Notes: a model not told the origin generated them from the letters alone. A stretch of 64,000 nt of DNA from Microbacterium sp. (GCF_011620665.1 NZ_WOYQ01000049.1:1-64000), one strand, 5' to 3'. Counted from the first letter of the stretch, positions 35,247 to 46,297 are shown. Program-made: numbers and translations.

Positions 35247-35487
35247 GGCGCGCTTTCGGTCAGGGGATCAGATGGGCCGGCGGCCGCGGACACGCGCACG
35301 ATGGCGTGTCATCACGGGCGGGTGCCGGGCTCGGCTGTCGCTCCTGCCCGGGCGTGAAGCCGACGGGCTGCCCGAACCCCTGTCGCGGGATCCGAGCGTC
35401 GATGCCACCACTCTACGACCCCCGCGACGCGACCGCACTCCTGTGACGCGATGTGACCCCGCAGCGAGCGGAGCGTACCGTGGTGCA

Positions 35488-37404
35488 ATGGTCCCCGTCC
35501 TCCCCTTCGGCTCTTGGCCCTCCCCGCTGACCGCAGCCTGGGCGGCGAAGGCCGCGCCCCGCCTGGAGGGCGGAGCACTCGTCGCCGACGAGGTGTGGTG
35601 GGGCGCATCGGTTCCCGATGAGGGCGGACGCACGACCGTGCGGCGGCGGCGGCCGGACGGCCGGATCGATGAGATGCTGCCCGCACCGTGGAACGCGCGC
35701 TCGCGCGTGCACGAGTACGGTGGCGGTTCCTGGGTCGCCACCGAGAACGGCGATCTGTTCTTCGTCGCGTGGTCCGATCAGCGTGTGTGGATGCTGCGAC
35801 CCGGCGCGGCTCCGCACGCACTCACGCCCGCCGATCCCGACGTCCGCTATGGAGGACTGCGCTGGCAAGGCGGGACGCTCCTCGCTGTGCAGGAACGCCA
35901 CGGCCATGGGCCGAGACCGTCGCGCGCGATCGTGGCGATCGGCACCGAGGGGGACCTCGTCGTCACGGAGCTCGTCAGCGATAGCGCATTCGTCGCTCAG
36001 CCCGCTCTCTCCCCCGGCGGTGACCGCCTCGCGTGGGTCGCATGGGATCACCCGCACATGCCGTGGGACGCCACCGAACTGCGCGTCGGCCGCATCGAGA
36101 ACGGCACCGTCTCAGAGTGGACGACAGTCACCTCGGGAGAATCGGCGGCGCTCCAACCGGAGTGGATCAGCGACGATGACCTGCGCTACCTCGATGACAC
36201 GACCGGACGGTGGAATCTGTGGCAGGTGCGGCTCGACGCGGGCCTCCCCCGGACGCAGCTCGCTCCCGCCGACGCCGACACCGGAGGACCGCTCTGGATG
36301 CTCGGTGCGCGGTGGCACGCAGCCCTCGACGACGGTGCGGCCGTCGCTGTGCGCACCGACGGCGACGACGCGCTCGTACGAATCTCGGCGCACGGTGAGG
36401 TCATACCGGTCGATCTGCCGGCGCGATCGAGGCTCAACATCGAATCCACCGACGGGAAGCGGGTCCTCGTGTCGGGCTCGGCGCCGGGAACGAGCGGGCT
36501 CTGGCTCATCGAGGCCTCGGGCTCAGCCCACCAGGTCGTCGGCGAGCCCCCGCCTTCGGAAATCCTGCCCTACCTGCCGACCAGTCGCGCCGTCAGCTTC
36601 GACGGCGCGCACGGGCCGGTGCACGCGTTCGACTATCCGCCCACCCATCCGCACGTGCGGGCTCCGGAGGGCGAGCGGCCACCCTACGTCGTGCTCGTCC
36701 ACGGCGGGCCGACGGCACACGTCGCTGGCGTGGCCGACAGCAAGACGGCCTTCTTCACGAGCCGCGGGATCGGCGTGCTCGACGTCAACTACGGAGGGTC
36801 CAGCGGGTACGGCCGCGCCTACCGGGAACGACTGCGCGGACAGTGGGGAATCGTCGACGTCGAGGATGTGGCGTCCGCCGCAGCGGGACTGGCCGCCGAA
36901 GGCCGCGCGGACCCCGCTCGTGTCGCGATCGAGGGCGGTTCGGCCGGCGGGTGGACGGTGCTCGCCGCCCTGGTCGGAACCGATGTGTTCGGCGCGGGGA
37001 TCTCACGCTACGGAGTCGGTGACGCCCGCGCGCTGGCCGCGGACACCCACGACTTCGAGGCACACTACCTCGACGGCCTGATCGGACCGCTGCCGGAGTC
37101 TGACGCGGTATACCGGGCCCGATCGCCGCTCAGCAGACCGGAAGGCTTCCGTGTGCCGCTGCTCATCCTCCAGGGTGCGGAGGATGCCGTCGTCCCGCCC
37201 GCGCAGGCCGAGGTCATTCGCGATGCGCTTTCGGCCCGAGGCGTGCCTCATGCCTTCGTGCTCTATGAGGGGGAAGGTCACGGGTTCCGAAGAGCCGAGA
37301 CGATCGTGCATGCGCTCGAGAGCGAACTGGCCTTTCTCGGCCAGGTCTTCGGCTTCGAAACCCCTGGAGTCGCTTCCCTCGAGCTCACCCGTCAGCGCGA
37401 GTAG
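35488..37404 (+). CDS. S9 family peptidase (prolyl oligopeptidase/acylaminoacyl peptidase-like)
   Basis: VLVHGGPTAHVAG; IEGGSAGGWTVLAAL (GGSAGG nucleophile); C-terminal D/H region GEGHGFR. Confidence 0.92.
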   Translation: MVPVLPFGSWPSPLTAAWAAKAAPRLEGGALVADEVWWGASVPDEGGRTTVRRRRPDGRIDEMLPAPWNARSRVHEYGGGSWVATENGDLFFVAWSDQRVWMLRPGAAPHALTPADPDVRYGGLRWQGGTLLAVQERHGHGPRPSRAIVAIGTEGDLVVTELVSDSAFVAQPALSPGGDRLAWVAWDHPHMPWDATELRVGRIENGTVSEWTTVTSGESAALQPEWISDDDLRYLDDTTGRWNLWQVRLDAGLPRTQLAPADADTGGPLWMLGARWHAALDDGAAVAVRTDGDDALVRISAHGEVIPVDLPARSRLNIESTDGKRVLVSGSAPGTSGLWLIEASGSAHQVVGEPPPSEILPYLPTSRAVSFDGAHGPVHAFDYPPTHPHVRAPEGERPPYVVLVHGGPTAHVAGVADSKTAFFTSRGIGVLDVNYGGSSGYGRAYRERLRGQWGIVDVEDVASAAAGLAAEGRADPARVAIEGGSAGGWTVLAALVGTDVFGAGISRYGVGDARALAADTHDFEAHYLDGLIGPLPESDAVYRARSPLSRPEGFRVPLLILQGAEDAVVPPAQAEVIRDALSARGVPHAFVLYEGEGHGFRRAETIVHALESELAFLGQVFGFETPGVASLELTRQRE

Positions 37405-38909
37405 GGCGCGAGCTCGGCGGCGAGACGCTCCCCGACGTGCGCGTGAACGGCGGTGCCACCCTCCTCGTGCGAGGTCGAGATGATGTGGCCACTCTCGTGC
37501 ACAGCGCTGACCAGGTCGCCTCGATCGTAGGGGACGAGCGCGCGGACCTCGACAGCCGGCAGGGGCAGCGCCCGCTCGATGGCGGCTCGGAGTTCGTCGA
37601 TCCCTTCGCCCGTTCGTGACGAGACGAACAGGGCATCCGGCTCGAGACCGCGCAGCACAAGCCGATCGTCGGCATCCATGAGATCAGCCTTGTTGAACAC
37701 GACGATCTCGCGGATCGAACGCGCGCCGACGTCTCCCATGACATCGCGGACCGTGGCCAGCTGCGCGGCCGGATCCGGGTGCGAGCCATCGACGACGTGC
37801 ACGAGCACGTCCGCCTGGCCGACCTCTTCCAGAGTCGAGCGGAACGCCTCCACGAGCTGGTGGGGAAGGTTGCGGACGAATCCGACCGTGTCCGTGAGCG
37901 TGTACACGCGGCCATCAGCGGCCTCAGCGCGACGAACCGTCGCATCGAGGGTCGCGAACAGCGCGTTCTCCACGAGCACTCCGGCACTCGTCAGGCGGTT
38001 CAGCAGACTCGACTTTCCTGCGTTGGTGTATCCGACGATCGCGACCGACGGGATCGTGTTGCGCCTGCGCTCAGAGCGCTTGGCGTCGCGCGCCGGAGCG
38101 AAGTCGCGCAGTTGTCTGCGCAGCTGCGCCATCTTCGTGCGGATGCGGCGCCGATCCAGTTCGATCTTCGTCTCACCCGGACCCCGCGAACCCATGCCCG
38201 CACCGCCGGCGCCGACCTGACCGCCCGCCTGGCGGCTCATCGATTCGCCCCACCCACGCAGGCGCGGGAGCAGGTACTCGAGCTGGGCGAGTTCGACCTG
38301 GGCCTTGCCCTCGCGGCTCTTGGCGTGCTGACTGAAGATATCGAGGATGACGGTCGTCCGATCGATGACCTTCACTTTCACGACGTCCTCGAGCGCGCGG
38401 CGCTGGCTGGGAGCGAGCTCCGCGTCCGCGATCACGGTGTCGGCGCCGACCGCAGCGACCAGGTCGCGGAGTTCTGCGGCCTTGCCGCGCCCGATGTAGG
38501 TGGCCGGATCCGGATGCGGACGCCGCTGCAGCACGCCGTCGAGGACCACGGCGCCCGCGGTCTCGGCGAGCGCAGCGAGCTCGCGGATCGAGTTCTCGGC
38601 ATCGATCTGCGACCCCTGCGGGTACACACCGACGAGCACGACGTTTTCGAGCCGCAGCTGCCGGTACTCGACCTCGGAGACGTCTTCCAGCTCGGTGGAC
38701 AACCCCGGAACGCGGCGAAGCGCAGCACGCTCCTCACGGTCCCATTGCTCGCCATCGGTGTCCCCATACGAAACAGTGGACTGATCCTGCAGCGCTTGGG
38801 CTGCGCCGAACACGCGCAGTCCTGAACGCGACTCTGCATGGGCGAGAACACGCTCCACCGGATCCGTCGGGGTCCCGTCGGCGCTCTCGGCGGGTGTCGT
38901 ATCGATCAT
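37392..38909 (-). CDS. hflX: GTPase HflX
   Basis: GRGKAAELRDLVAAVGADTVIADAELAPSQRRALED; G1 VGYTNAGKSSLLNRLT. Confidence 0.95.
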   Translation of the reverse strand: MIDTTPAESADGTPTDPVERVLAHAESRSGLRVFGAAQALQDQSTVSYGDTDGEQWDREERAALRRVPGLSTELEDVSEVEYRQLRLENVVLVGVYPQGSQIDAENSIRELAALAETAGAVVLDGVLQRRPHPDPATYIGRGKAAELRDLVAAVGADTVIADAELAPSQRRALEDVVKVKVIDRTTVILDIFSQHAKSREGKAQVELAQLEYLLPRLRGWGESMSRQAGGQVGAGGAGMGSRGPGETKIELDRRRIRTKMAQLRRQLRDFAPARDAKRSERRRNTIPSVAIVGYTNAGKSSLLNRLTSAGVLVENALFATLDATVRRAEAADGRVYTLTDTVGFVRNLPHQLVEAFRSTLEEVGQADVLVHVVDGSHPDPAAQLATVRDVMGDVGARSIREIVVFNKADLMDADDRLVLRGLEPDALFVSSRTGEGIDELRAAIERALPLPAVEVRALVPYDRGDLVSAVHESGHIISTSHEEGGTAVHAHVGERLAAELAPYSR

Positions 38910-38977
38910 GCAGTCCTTTCGCGGTCAGCCCTGCAGTCTACCTCCCGCACGCCCGCCAGGACCGGTACGCTCACAGG

Positions 38978-39619
38978 ATGGGGAGCGACCACTACTTCAC
39001 CGCCTCCCCGTCCAGCGCCGAAAACCTCCGCCGCATCCGGGTGAGCCTTGCCGGGCGCACCGCTGAGGTCACGACTGCGGGCGGGATCTTCAGTCCAGAT
39101 CACGTCGACGCGGGGACGTCGGTGCTCTTGGCGAACACTCCCCCGCCCCCGCCCGGGGGGCACCTGCTCGACCTGGGCTGCGGATGGGGCCCGATCGCTT
39201 TGAGCCTCGCGATCGCGTCTCCGCACGCGACCGTCTGGGCCGTCGATGTCAACGAGCGTGCGCTGGACCTCGTCCGCCGCAATGCTCAGGAGTGGGGCCT
39301 GTCGAACGTCCACGCGGTCCTGCCCGGCGAAGTTCCGAGCGACGTGATGTTCCGGACGATCCACTCCAATCCGCCGATTCGGGTCGGGAAGAACGAACTG
39401 CACAGCATGCTCGAGACGTGGATCCCGCGATTGGATGAGCGAAGCGACGCGTGGTTGGTCGTTCAGCGCAACCTCGGCTCCGACTCTCTGCAGCGGTGGC
39501 TGGCGGCGACGTTCGAACACGGGTACGTCGTGAGCAGGTCCTCGACCGGCCGCGGCTTCCGGGTGCTCAAGGTGCGTCGGCGCGGCACACCCCTCAGGGA
39601 CACCGTCAGCCCGACCTGA
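38978..39619 (+). CDS. Class I SAM-dependent methyltransferase (RsmC-like MTS family)
   Basis: HLLDLGCGWGPIALSLA; SNPPIRVGK motif. Confidence 0.9.
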   Translation: MGSDHYFTASPSSAENLRRIRVSLAGRTAEVTTAGGIFSPDHVDAGTSVLLANTPPPPPGGHLLDLGCGWGPIALSLAIASPHATVWAVDVNERALDLVRRNAQEWGLSNVHAVLPGEVPSDVMFRTIHSNPPIRVGKNELHSMLETWIPRLDERSDAWLVVQRNLGSDSLQRWLAATFEHGYVVSRSSTGRGFRVLKVRRRGTPLRDTVSPT

Positions 39620-39629
39620 CCGGGCGCTC

Positions 39630-40499
39630 TCAGGCCAGTGTGATCTCGCCGGAGAAAGCGAGGGATGCCGGGCCCGAAAGCAGCACGTGCTCGCCGTCGG
39701 CGTGAGCGACGACGCGCACGCTCAGCCGACCGCCCGGGATACCGACCGTCCAGCGATCCGGGGCCCCCGCGCCGGCCCAGTGACGGACGGCGAGCGCCGC
39801 CGCCGCCACCCCGGTACCGCACGAGAGCGTCTCGCCGACGCCGCGTTCGAACACCCGCATCCGGATCGAGCCGACCCCGGCCTGCACGAGCGGATCGGCG
39901 GGGACGACGAACTCCACGTTCGCGCCGACCGCCGGTGGGGGATCGAGCGCGGGCAGCACCGTCAGATCGAGCCCGTCGAGCTCGGCGACGCTGGAGAGGG
40001 CCACGACGACATGGGGATTGCCGACATCGATGCCCTGCCCGGGTCGCGCGACCGCCAGCCCCTTCGCACGCACGAGGACCTCCGCGTCGTCCGGGCGCCA
40101 CACGCCGAGGTCGACCTCGAAGCCGTGCTCGGAGCGCGTGAGCGTCCTGACCCCCGCGCGGGTGCCGATCCGGACCTCCGCGTCGCCGTCGAGCTGCAGC
40201 AGCCCGGAGCTGACGAGGTAGCGGGCGAACACGCGGATGCCGTTGCCGCACATCTCCGCCGCAGACCCGTCGGCGTTGCGGTAGTCCATGAACCACTCGG
40301 CGCCGGGCGTCGCGGCACCCTCCCGCAAAGCGTCGGAGCGAACCACCCGCAGAATCCCGTCACCACCGATGCCGAAACGCCGATCGCACAGCGCCGCGAC
40401 CTGGTCGTCGGTCAAATCGAGCGCACCGTCGGGGTCGGGCACGATGACGAAGTCATTGCCCGTGCCCTGGCCCTTGGTGAATGCGATGGTCTGCGCCAT
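39630..40499 (-). CDS. dapF: Diaminopimelate epimerase
   Basis: [44 protein letters not shown]. Confidence 0.96.
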   Translation of the reverse strand: MAQTIAFTKGQGTGNDFVIVPDPDGALDLTDDQVAALCDRRFGIGGDGILRVVRSDALREGAATPGAEWFMDYRNADGSAAEMCGNGIRVFARYLVSSGLLQLDGDAEVRIGTRAGVRTLTRSEHGFEVDLGVWRPDDAEVLVRAKGLAVARPGQGIDVGNPHVVVALSSVAELDGLDLTVLPALDPPPAVGANVEFVVPADPLVQAGVGSIRMRVFERGVGETLSCGTGVAAAALAVRHWAGAGAPDRWTVGIPGGRLSVRVVAHADGEHVLLSGPASLAFSGEITLA

Positions 40500-40544
40500 G
40501 CCCTCAGTTTAGAGCGGCGCTACGACGCGGGCGTCTGTCTGTCA

Positions 40545-41483
40545 TCAGGCCGGCGATTCCGCCAGGACGCCTGCGTCTGCCCCCGGATCGGTCCACCGCA
40601 CGTCGGCGTAGCGGCGAAACCACGACACTTGCCGGCGCGCGTAGCGGCGCGTCAGCGCCTGCGTCTCGGCGATCGCCTGTGACTCGGGTAGTCCCCCATC
40701 GAGTTGGGCGAGTGCCTGAGCGTAGCCGATCGCGCGTGGAGCGGTGGTGCCCTCCTCGAGCCCACGGACACGCAGACGGCGCACCTCCTCGAGCAAGCCC
40801 CGCTCCCACATCCGCTCGACGCGCTCGTCCAGTTTCGCGACGAGCTCCGCGCGCCCCAGATGGACACCGATCAGCGTCGTCGGTACGTGCCACAGGACGG
40901 GCGCGCTCGGCAGCGCGGCCCCGTGCGTGGACTCCCCTTGACCGAGCACCTCGAGCGCGCGGAGCACTCGGCGGACGTTACGAGGATCGATCCGCTCCGC
41001 GGCAGCGGGATCGAGGCTCCGGAGACGGGAGTGCATGGCGTCGACACCGTCGCGCTCGAGCGCGGACTCAAGCCGCGCGCGCACGTCGTCGTCACGCGGA
41101 GGGAAGCGGAAATCGTAGATGACGCTGGAAACGTACAGTCCGGAACCTCCGACCAGGATCGCGTCGCCGCCGCGCTCAAGGATCCCCTCGATCGCGTGCC
41201 GCGCCTCGCGCTGGTACCAGGCGACTGCCGCCTCCTCCGTGACCTCGAGCTCGTCGAAGAGGTGGTGCGGAATGCCGCGGCGGTCAGCGAGCGGCAGCTT
41301 CGCCGTCCCGATGTCCATACCCCGGTACAGCTGCATGGCATCGGCGTTGACGATCTCCGCCGGACGACCGCGCGCAATCAGCGCCTCCGCGAGCCTCAGG
41401 GACACGTCAGTCTTGCCGGTGCCTGTGGCCCCGACCACGACCCACAGACGACAAACGTGTCGACGTGCGTCCGACTCGCTCAA
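40545..41483 (-). CDS. miaA: tRNA dimethylallyltransferase
   Basis: [38 protein letters not shown]. Confidence 0.95.
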   Translation of the reverse strand: MSESDARRHVCRLWVVVGATGTGKTDVSLRLAEALIARGRPAEIVNADAMQLYRGMDIGTAKLPLADRRGIPHHLFDELEVTEEAAVAWYQREARHAIEGILERGGDAILVGGSGLYVSSVIYDFRFPPRDDDVRARLESALERDGVDAMHSRLRSLDPAAAERIDPRNVRRVLRALEVLGQGESTHGAALPSAPVLWHVPTTLIGVHLGRAELVAKLDERVERMWERGLLEEVRRLRVRGLEEGTTAPRAIGYAQALAQLDGGLPESQAIAETQALTRRYARRQVSWFRRYADVRWTDPGADAGVLAESPA

Positions 41484-43033
41484 GGTCCTGCGACGCGAAG
41501 CGCGGGGATGCCGAGGCCTACCGCCCGCGCGGAACCGTCACCGGCCGGCGAGGCGGGAACGCCGCAGGACTCGGCCTGTGTGCGGTCCCAGGCATCGCCC
41601 GCACTCGTTCGGCGGACGCGCAGAGGCGCACCGTCAGTGCTGTCGGCGAGCAGATGGAACGGCGCAGCGTGCGTGATGGTCACCGACACGATGTCTCCGG
41701 GTCGGGGACGCGCGCTCGATGCCGGCAGCTCGAAATGCACAAGGCGATTGTCTTCAGCGCGGCCGGTCAGACGGTGAGTAGCGGCATCCTTCTTGCCCTC
41801 GCCCGTCGATACCAGCACCCGAACCTCACGCCCCACCTGTTTCAGGTTCTCCTCGAGGCTGATGCGGTCCTGCAGGGCGGCGAGACGCTCGAATCGCTCC
41901 TGAACGATCGCCTTCGGGACCTGGTCCGGCATGATGGCTGCCGGTGTGCCCTCCCGGATGGAGTACTGAAAGGTGAACGCGCTCGCGAAGCGCGCCTGCT
42001 CCACGACCCGCAATGTATCTTCGAAGTCTTCGTCGGTCTCGCCCGGGAATCCGACGATGATGTCGGTGGAGATCGCGGCGTTCGGGATGCGCTCTCGGAC
42101 GCGGTCGAGGATTCCCAGGAAGCGCTCGCTCCGGTAGGACCGCCGCATCGCCTTGAGGATGCGGTCAGAGCCCGACTGCAGCGGCATGTGCAGCTGTGGC
42201 ATGACCTGCGGCGTCTCGGCCATCGCCTCGATCACGTCATCGGTGAAGGCGGCCGGGTGCGGACTGGTGAATCGGATGCGCTCGAGGCCCGAGATCTCCC
42301 CCGCCGCGCGCAGCAGCTTTCCGAACGCGTGCCGATCGCCGAACTCCACGCCGTAGCTGTTGACGTTCTGTCCGAGAAGCGTGACCTCGATCGCGCCGTC
42401 GTCCACGAGCAGTTTGATCTCGCTGAGGATGTCGCCGGGGCGGCGGTCCTTCTCTTTGCCGCGCAGGCTCGGCACGATGCAGAACGTGCAGGTGTTGTTG
42501 CACCCCACCGAGATCGACACCCAGCCGCTGTAGACCGATTCGCGCTTGGTCGGCAGGGTCGAAGGGAACACGTCGAGCGATTCGAGGATCTCCAGCTCAG
42601 CGTCGCCGTTGTGACGCGCGCGCTCCAGCAGACGCGGCAAGGACCCCATGTTGTGCGTGCCGAAGACAACATCGACCCACGGTGCCTTGACAAGGACGGC
42701 ATCCTTGTCCATCTGCGCCAGGCACCCGCCGACCGCGATCTGCATGCCCGCACGCTGGTCCTTGCGGCTCTTGAGATAGCCGAGCGTGCCGTAGAGCTTC
42801 CCGGCGGCATTGTCGCGGACGGCGCACGTGTTGATGACGACGACATCGGCTTCGGCACCGGCATCGGCGCGCACGTAGCCCGCGCTCTCCATCGAGCCCG
42901 CGAGCCGTTCCGAGTCGTGCACGTTCATCTGGCAGCCGAACGTACGCACCTCGTAGGTGCGGGGGTTTCCGTCGGCGGCGGTGGCGGCGGACGACGGCGC
43001 GATGAGTGTGGGGGCGGCGGACGGCGAAGTCAT
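41480..43033 (-). CDS. miaB: tRNA-2-methylthio-N6-dimethylallyladenosine synthase
   Basis: [17 protein letters not shown]; radical-SAM CNNTCTFC; C-terminal TRAM-like region. Confidence 0.95.
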   Translation of the reverse strand: MTSPSAAPTLIAPSSAATAADGNPRTYEVRTFGCQMNVHDSERLAGSMESAGYVRADAGAEADVVVINTCAVRDNAAGKLYGTLGYLKSRKDQRAGMQIAVGGCLAQMDKDAVLVKAPWVDVVFGTHNMGSLPRLLERARHNGDAELEILESLDVFPSTLPTKRESVYSGWVSISVGCNNTCTFCIVPSLRGKEKDRRPGDILSEIKLLVDDGAIEVTLLGQNVNSYGVEFGDRHAFGKLLRAAGEISGLERIRFTSPHPAAFTDDVIEAMAETPQVMPQLHMPLQSGSDRILKAMRRSYRSERFLGILDRVRERIPNAAISTDIIVGFPGETDEDFEDTLRVVEQARFASAFTFQYSIREGTPAAIMPDQVPKAIVQERFERLAALQDRISLEENLKQVGREVRVLVSTGEGKKDAATHRLTGRAEDNRLVHFELPASSARPRPGDIVSVTITHAAPFHLLADSTDGAPLRVRRTSAGDAWDRTQAESCGVPASPAGDGSARAVGLGIPALRVAGP

Positions 43034-43081
43034 GATGCCCTCATTCTACGAGGCATCGAACGGGTGGGGACCGGGGAACCT

Positions 43082-43753
43082 TCAGTCGAATCGAACGCCC
43101 CGTGCAGCGGGGCGTTCGAGCTCGGACAGGGCCTGACGCGCCACACTGAGCGCGGATCCGCCGTAGCCCCGGCGCGAGAGTTGCCCCACGAGGCGACGGA
43201 CGGCAACCTCTCGATCGAGGCCACGCATCGCGCGCGCCTTCTGCCGGGCGAACTCCAGCGCGCGTTCCGCGTCGTCGTCGGCCAGTTCGGCCAGTGCGGC
43301 ATCGGCGACGTCTCGAGGAACGCCGCGCTGCGCCAGAGCAAGGGAGATCGCCTGTCGACCCTGACCCTTGCGCGTGATCCCGGCATAGATCAGCTGCTCC
43401 GACAGCCGGACGTCGTCGAGATACCCGTGGCGCAGCAGAGCATCGATGACGTGCTCGATCCCCTCAGGAGACACGTCGTGCTCGCGCAGGAACGCACGCG
43501 CCTCGCGCTCGGAAAGGGAACGCACGCGAAGCTTCTTCATCAACCGTTTCTCGGCGAGCTCGCGATACTCCGCTTCGTCAGGCTCCACCGGCGACTCAGC
43601 GGCTCCCTCGGGCCCGGTCCACGTCGTATGCCACGCGCCATCGCTGGGGGCACCGGGCTCGAACTCACCGGGACTCCCCTGTTCGGGGGTCGCGGCCGGA
43701 GCCGACCCGCCGAACAGGGGAATCACCGGAGCGAGATGATCGTCAAAAGTCAC
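43082..43753 (-). CDS. recX: Regulatory protein RecX
   Basis: LRVRSLSEREARAFLREHDVSPEGIEHVIDALLRHGYLDDVRLSEQLI; adjacent to recA. Confidence 0.92.
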   Translation of the reverse strand: MTFDDHLAPVIPLFGGSAPAATPEQGSPGEFEPGAPSDGAWHTTWTGPEGAAESPVEPDEAEYRELAEKRLMKKLRVRSLSEREARAFLREHDVSPEGIEHVIDALLRHGYLDDVRLSEQLIYAGITRKGQGRQAISLALAQRGVPRDVADAALAELADDDAERALEFARQKARAMRGLDREVAVRRLVGQLSRRGYGGSALSVARQALSELERPAARGVRFD

Positions 43754-43756
43754 GGA

Positions 43757-44806
43757 TCACGCGGGACGGCGGGCAGCCAGATCGTCGGCCGGCTCTTCGA
43801 CGACCTTGGGCTGGCCGATGCCGAGTTTCTGCTTGATCTTCGTTTCGATGTCGGCGGCGATATCCACGTTCTTCAGCAGGAAGCTCCGCGCATTCTCTTT
43901 ACCCTGGCCGAGCTGCTCACCATCGTAGGTGTACCAGGCACCCGACTTCTTGACGATGCCGTGCTCAACGCCGAAGTCGATCAAGCTGCCTTCGCGAGAG
44001 ATCCCGACGCCGTACAGAATGTCGAACTCGGCCTGTTTGAACGGTGGCGCCATCTTGTTCTTGACGACCTTGACGCGGGTGCGGTTGCCGACAGCATCCG
44101 TCCCCTCCTTCAGAGTCTCGATGCGCCGGATGTCCAGTCGCACCGACGCGTAGAACTTCAGTGCCTTGCCACCTGCGGTGGTCTCGGGCGACCCGAAGAA
44201 CACACCGATCTTCTCGCGTAGCTGGTTGATGAAGATCATCGTCGTGTTGGTCTGGTTGAGTCCGCCCGTGAGTTTGCGCAGCGCCTGCGACATCAGCCGC
44301 GCCTGCAGACCCACGTGGGTGTCACCCATCTCACCCTCGATCTCTGCCTTGGGCACGAGCGCGGCGACGGAGTCGATGACGACGAGATCGACCGCGCCCG
44401 AGCGCACGAGCATGTCGGCGATCTCGAGCGCCTGCTCCCCTGTATCGGGCTGGGAGACGAGAAGCTGATCGATGTCGACGCCGAGCTTCTGTGCATAGTC
44501 GGGGTCGAGGGCGTGCTCGGCATCGATGAAGGCGGCGATGCCGCCGGCGCTCTGAACGTTGGCGATCGCGTGCAGCGTGAGCGTCGTCTTGCCCGAGGAC
44601 TCGGGGCCGTAGATCTCGATGATGCGCCCGCGGGGCAGGCCGCCGACGCCGAGTGCGACGTCGAGAGCGATGGAGCCGGTCGGGATGACGGCGACGGGGG
44701 CGCGATCATCGCTGCCCAGTCGCATGACCGAGCCCTTTCCGAACTGACGGTCGATCTGAGCGAGGGCCGACTCGAGGGCCTTCTCGCGGTCTGCGGGTGA
44801 GGGCAT
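43757..44806 (-). CDS. recA: Recombinase RecA
   Basis: [28 protein letters not shown]. Start [19 protein letters not shown]. Confidence 0.98.
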   Translation of the reverse strand: MPSPADREKALESALAQIDRQFGKGSVMRLGSDDRAPVAVIPTGSIALDVALGVGGLPRGRIIEIYGPESSGKTTLTLHAIANVQSAGGIAAFIDAEHALDPDYAQKLGVDIDQLLVSQPDTGEQALEIADMLVRSGAVDLVVIDSVAALVPKAEIEGEMGDTHVGLQARLMSQALRKLTGGLNQTNTTMIFINQLREKIGVFFGSPETTAGGKALKFYASVRLDIRRIETLKEGTDAVGNRTRVKVVKNKMAPPFKQAEFDILYGVGISREGSLIDFGVEHGIVKKSGAWYTYDGEQLGQGKENARSFLLKNVDIAADIETKIKQKLGIGQPKVVEEPADDLAARRPA

Positions 44807-44846
44807 GACGTGCTCCTTCGTGCTCGTGGTTCTGCCGCCTGTAGGC

Positions 44847-44883
44847 TGTCGCGTTCCGCCCCGACGGGGCGGATTCAGCGACA
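44847..44883 (-). promoter_or_regulatory. Stable hairpin in the recA 5' region
   Basis: TGTCGC / GCGACA outer stem and TCCGCCCC / GGGGCGGA inner stem, about 40 nt upstream of the recA ATG. Confidence 0.6.
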
Positions 44884-45005
44884 AGACGTGGGATGTCCGT
44901 TGACGCTGTCCACGCTACGAAAGGGTTCCGACATCGATCGGGATTCCCGTCCGAACAGTGGAGAACGTCTCGCAAACGCCTCTTGTGCAGGAGACTACGC
45001 GCGCG

Positions 45006-45021
45006 TCGAACAGAAATACGA
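45006..45021. promoter_or_regulatory. SOS-box-like site upstream of recA
   Basis: TCGTATTTCTGTTCGA (minus), 10/12 match to TCGAAC-N4-GTTCGA. Confidence 0.6.
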
Positions 45022-45044
45022 AAGCGACACGCCGCGTCACGACC

Positions 45045-45275
45045 TCAGAGTGTGTTCTTGTTCGCGTCGATCAGACCGACGCCGTGCCGACGAGCGGGCG
45101 ACACGTCCGTGGCGTCGCACAGCGCCATCCACACATCGCGCGGCGGAACACCATCGCTCAAGGCCCGCGCGGCTGTTCGGTACCCGAGCGGCGCCAAAGC
45201 CAGATCCTCGACCAGCGAATCCCCGCGCGGGCCGAACTCGTCGGCGACCGCTCGACCGAATTCGCTCAGGCGCAC
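45045..45275 (-). CDS. DUF3046 domain-containing protein
   Basis: VRLSEFGRAVADEFG...GVPPRDVWMALCDATDVSPARRHGVGL; GTG start. Confidence 0.88.
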   Translation of the reverse strand: MRLSEFGRAVADEFGPRGDSLVEDLALAPLGYRTAARALSDGVPPRDVWMALCDATDVSPARRHGVGLIDANKNTL

Positions 45276-45276
45276 A

Positions 45277-45597
45277 TCAGCGCAACGAGAGTTCGGGGTG
45301 GATGAGGTCTTCCTCGAGCGTCGCCAGATCGTCCGGCACGACATCCGGGAACACCTGGAGGCCTTCGAGCACGGAGAGCCGGTCGCCGACCTCGCGCATG
45401 ATGATCGAGATAGGCACGTCCAACGCGTCGGCGACCGACGCGAGGATCTCGCTCGACGCTTCCTTCTGACCGCGCTCGACCTCGCTCAGATATCCGAGGG
45501 CCACGCTGGCGCGGCCGGCGACCTGGCGAAGGGTGCGCCCCTTCTGCAGGCGGAAGTCGCGCAGGACTTCACCGATTTCTTGACGAACCAGGATCAT
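45277..45597 (-). CDS. clgR: XRE-family transcriptional regulator (ClgR-like)
   Basis: IGEVLRDFRLQKGRTLRQVAGRASVALGYLSEVERGQKEASSEILASVADALDV. Confidence 0.88.
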   Translation of the reverse strand: MILVRQEIGEVLRDFRLQKGRTLRQVAGRASVALGYLSEVERGQKEASSEILASVADALDVPISIIMREVGDRLSVLEGLQVFPDVVPDDLATLEEDLIHPELSLR

Positions 45598-45751
45598 GTC
45601 GGGCCCCCTCCTCCGAGTGTGTCTCCGCGTCCCGGGTGGACAACAGTACCGGACTTGCTGGTCACAATATCCTCCGGGCGCTGTGGAATGGTTGGGAATC
45701 GCTCATACGTAACCCAGTTGTCACAGCCGGTATTCCCACTGACATCAAGGA

Positions 45752-46297
45752 TCACAGCGCGTCCAGCGCCAAGCGGATGGCGCGACCGGCAGCCTCGGCG
45801 CGGATCGAGTCGCGATCCCCACCGAGCTCCAGCGATTCGACTCGTGAACCCAACGGCGTCGAGACGGCGAGATGAACGGTGCCGACGGGCTGTCCATCCG
45901 GCGAAAGAGGGCCGGCGATTCCCGTCGTCGCGATCCCGACATCCGCCGGCACGCCGTCGCGGCCGAGGACCCGACGCACGCCCTCCGCCATCTGTCTTGC
46001 GACGCGCGGATGAACCGGCCCGTGCGCCTCGAGCAGCGTGGGATCCACGCCGAGGACACCCTCCTTGACGTCGGTGGCGTACGCGACGACACCACCCCTG
46101 AGGACCTGCGACGCGCCCGCGACCGAAACGAGGGACGCCGTCACGAGTCCCCCGGTGAGGGACTCGGCGACGGCGACGGTCCAGCCCAGATCCTTCAGGC
46201 GGTCTACAAGGCGCTCAGGCTCGGTACGGCGGCTCGTGGAGACGAGAGTGTTCTCCAGCTCATCGGACAGCTCGGGCAGCCCCGGACGCGCGCTCAC
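45752..46297 (-). CDS. CinA C-terminal domain nicotinamide-nucleotide amidohydrolase
   Basis: VAVAESLTGGLVTASLVSVAGASQVLRGGVVAYATDVKEGVLGV. Confidence 0.93.
   Translation of the reverse strand: MSARPGLPELSDELENTLVSTSRRTEPERLVDRLKDLGWTVAVAESLTGGLVTASLVSVAGASQVLRGGVVAYATDVKEGVLGVDPTLLEAHGPVHPRVARQMAEGVRRVLGRDGVPADVGIATTGIAGPLSPDGQPVGTVHLAVSTPLGSRVESLELGGDRDSIRAEAAGRAIRLALDAL

Noticed and set aside
35247-35487. SAM-IV or cobalamin riboswitch upstream of metF
   Set aside because: Only vague resemblance (GTGATGAC near the end); core conserved elements not found by eye. Left as an unexplained structured spacer rather than a riboswitch call.
41465-44221. 918-aa plus-strand ORF
   Set aside because: Antisense to miaB-recX-recA; typical high-GC shadow ORF with Arg/Asp/His-rich composition and no recognisable domain.
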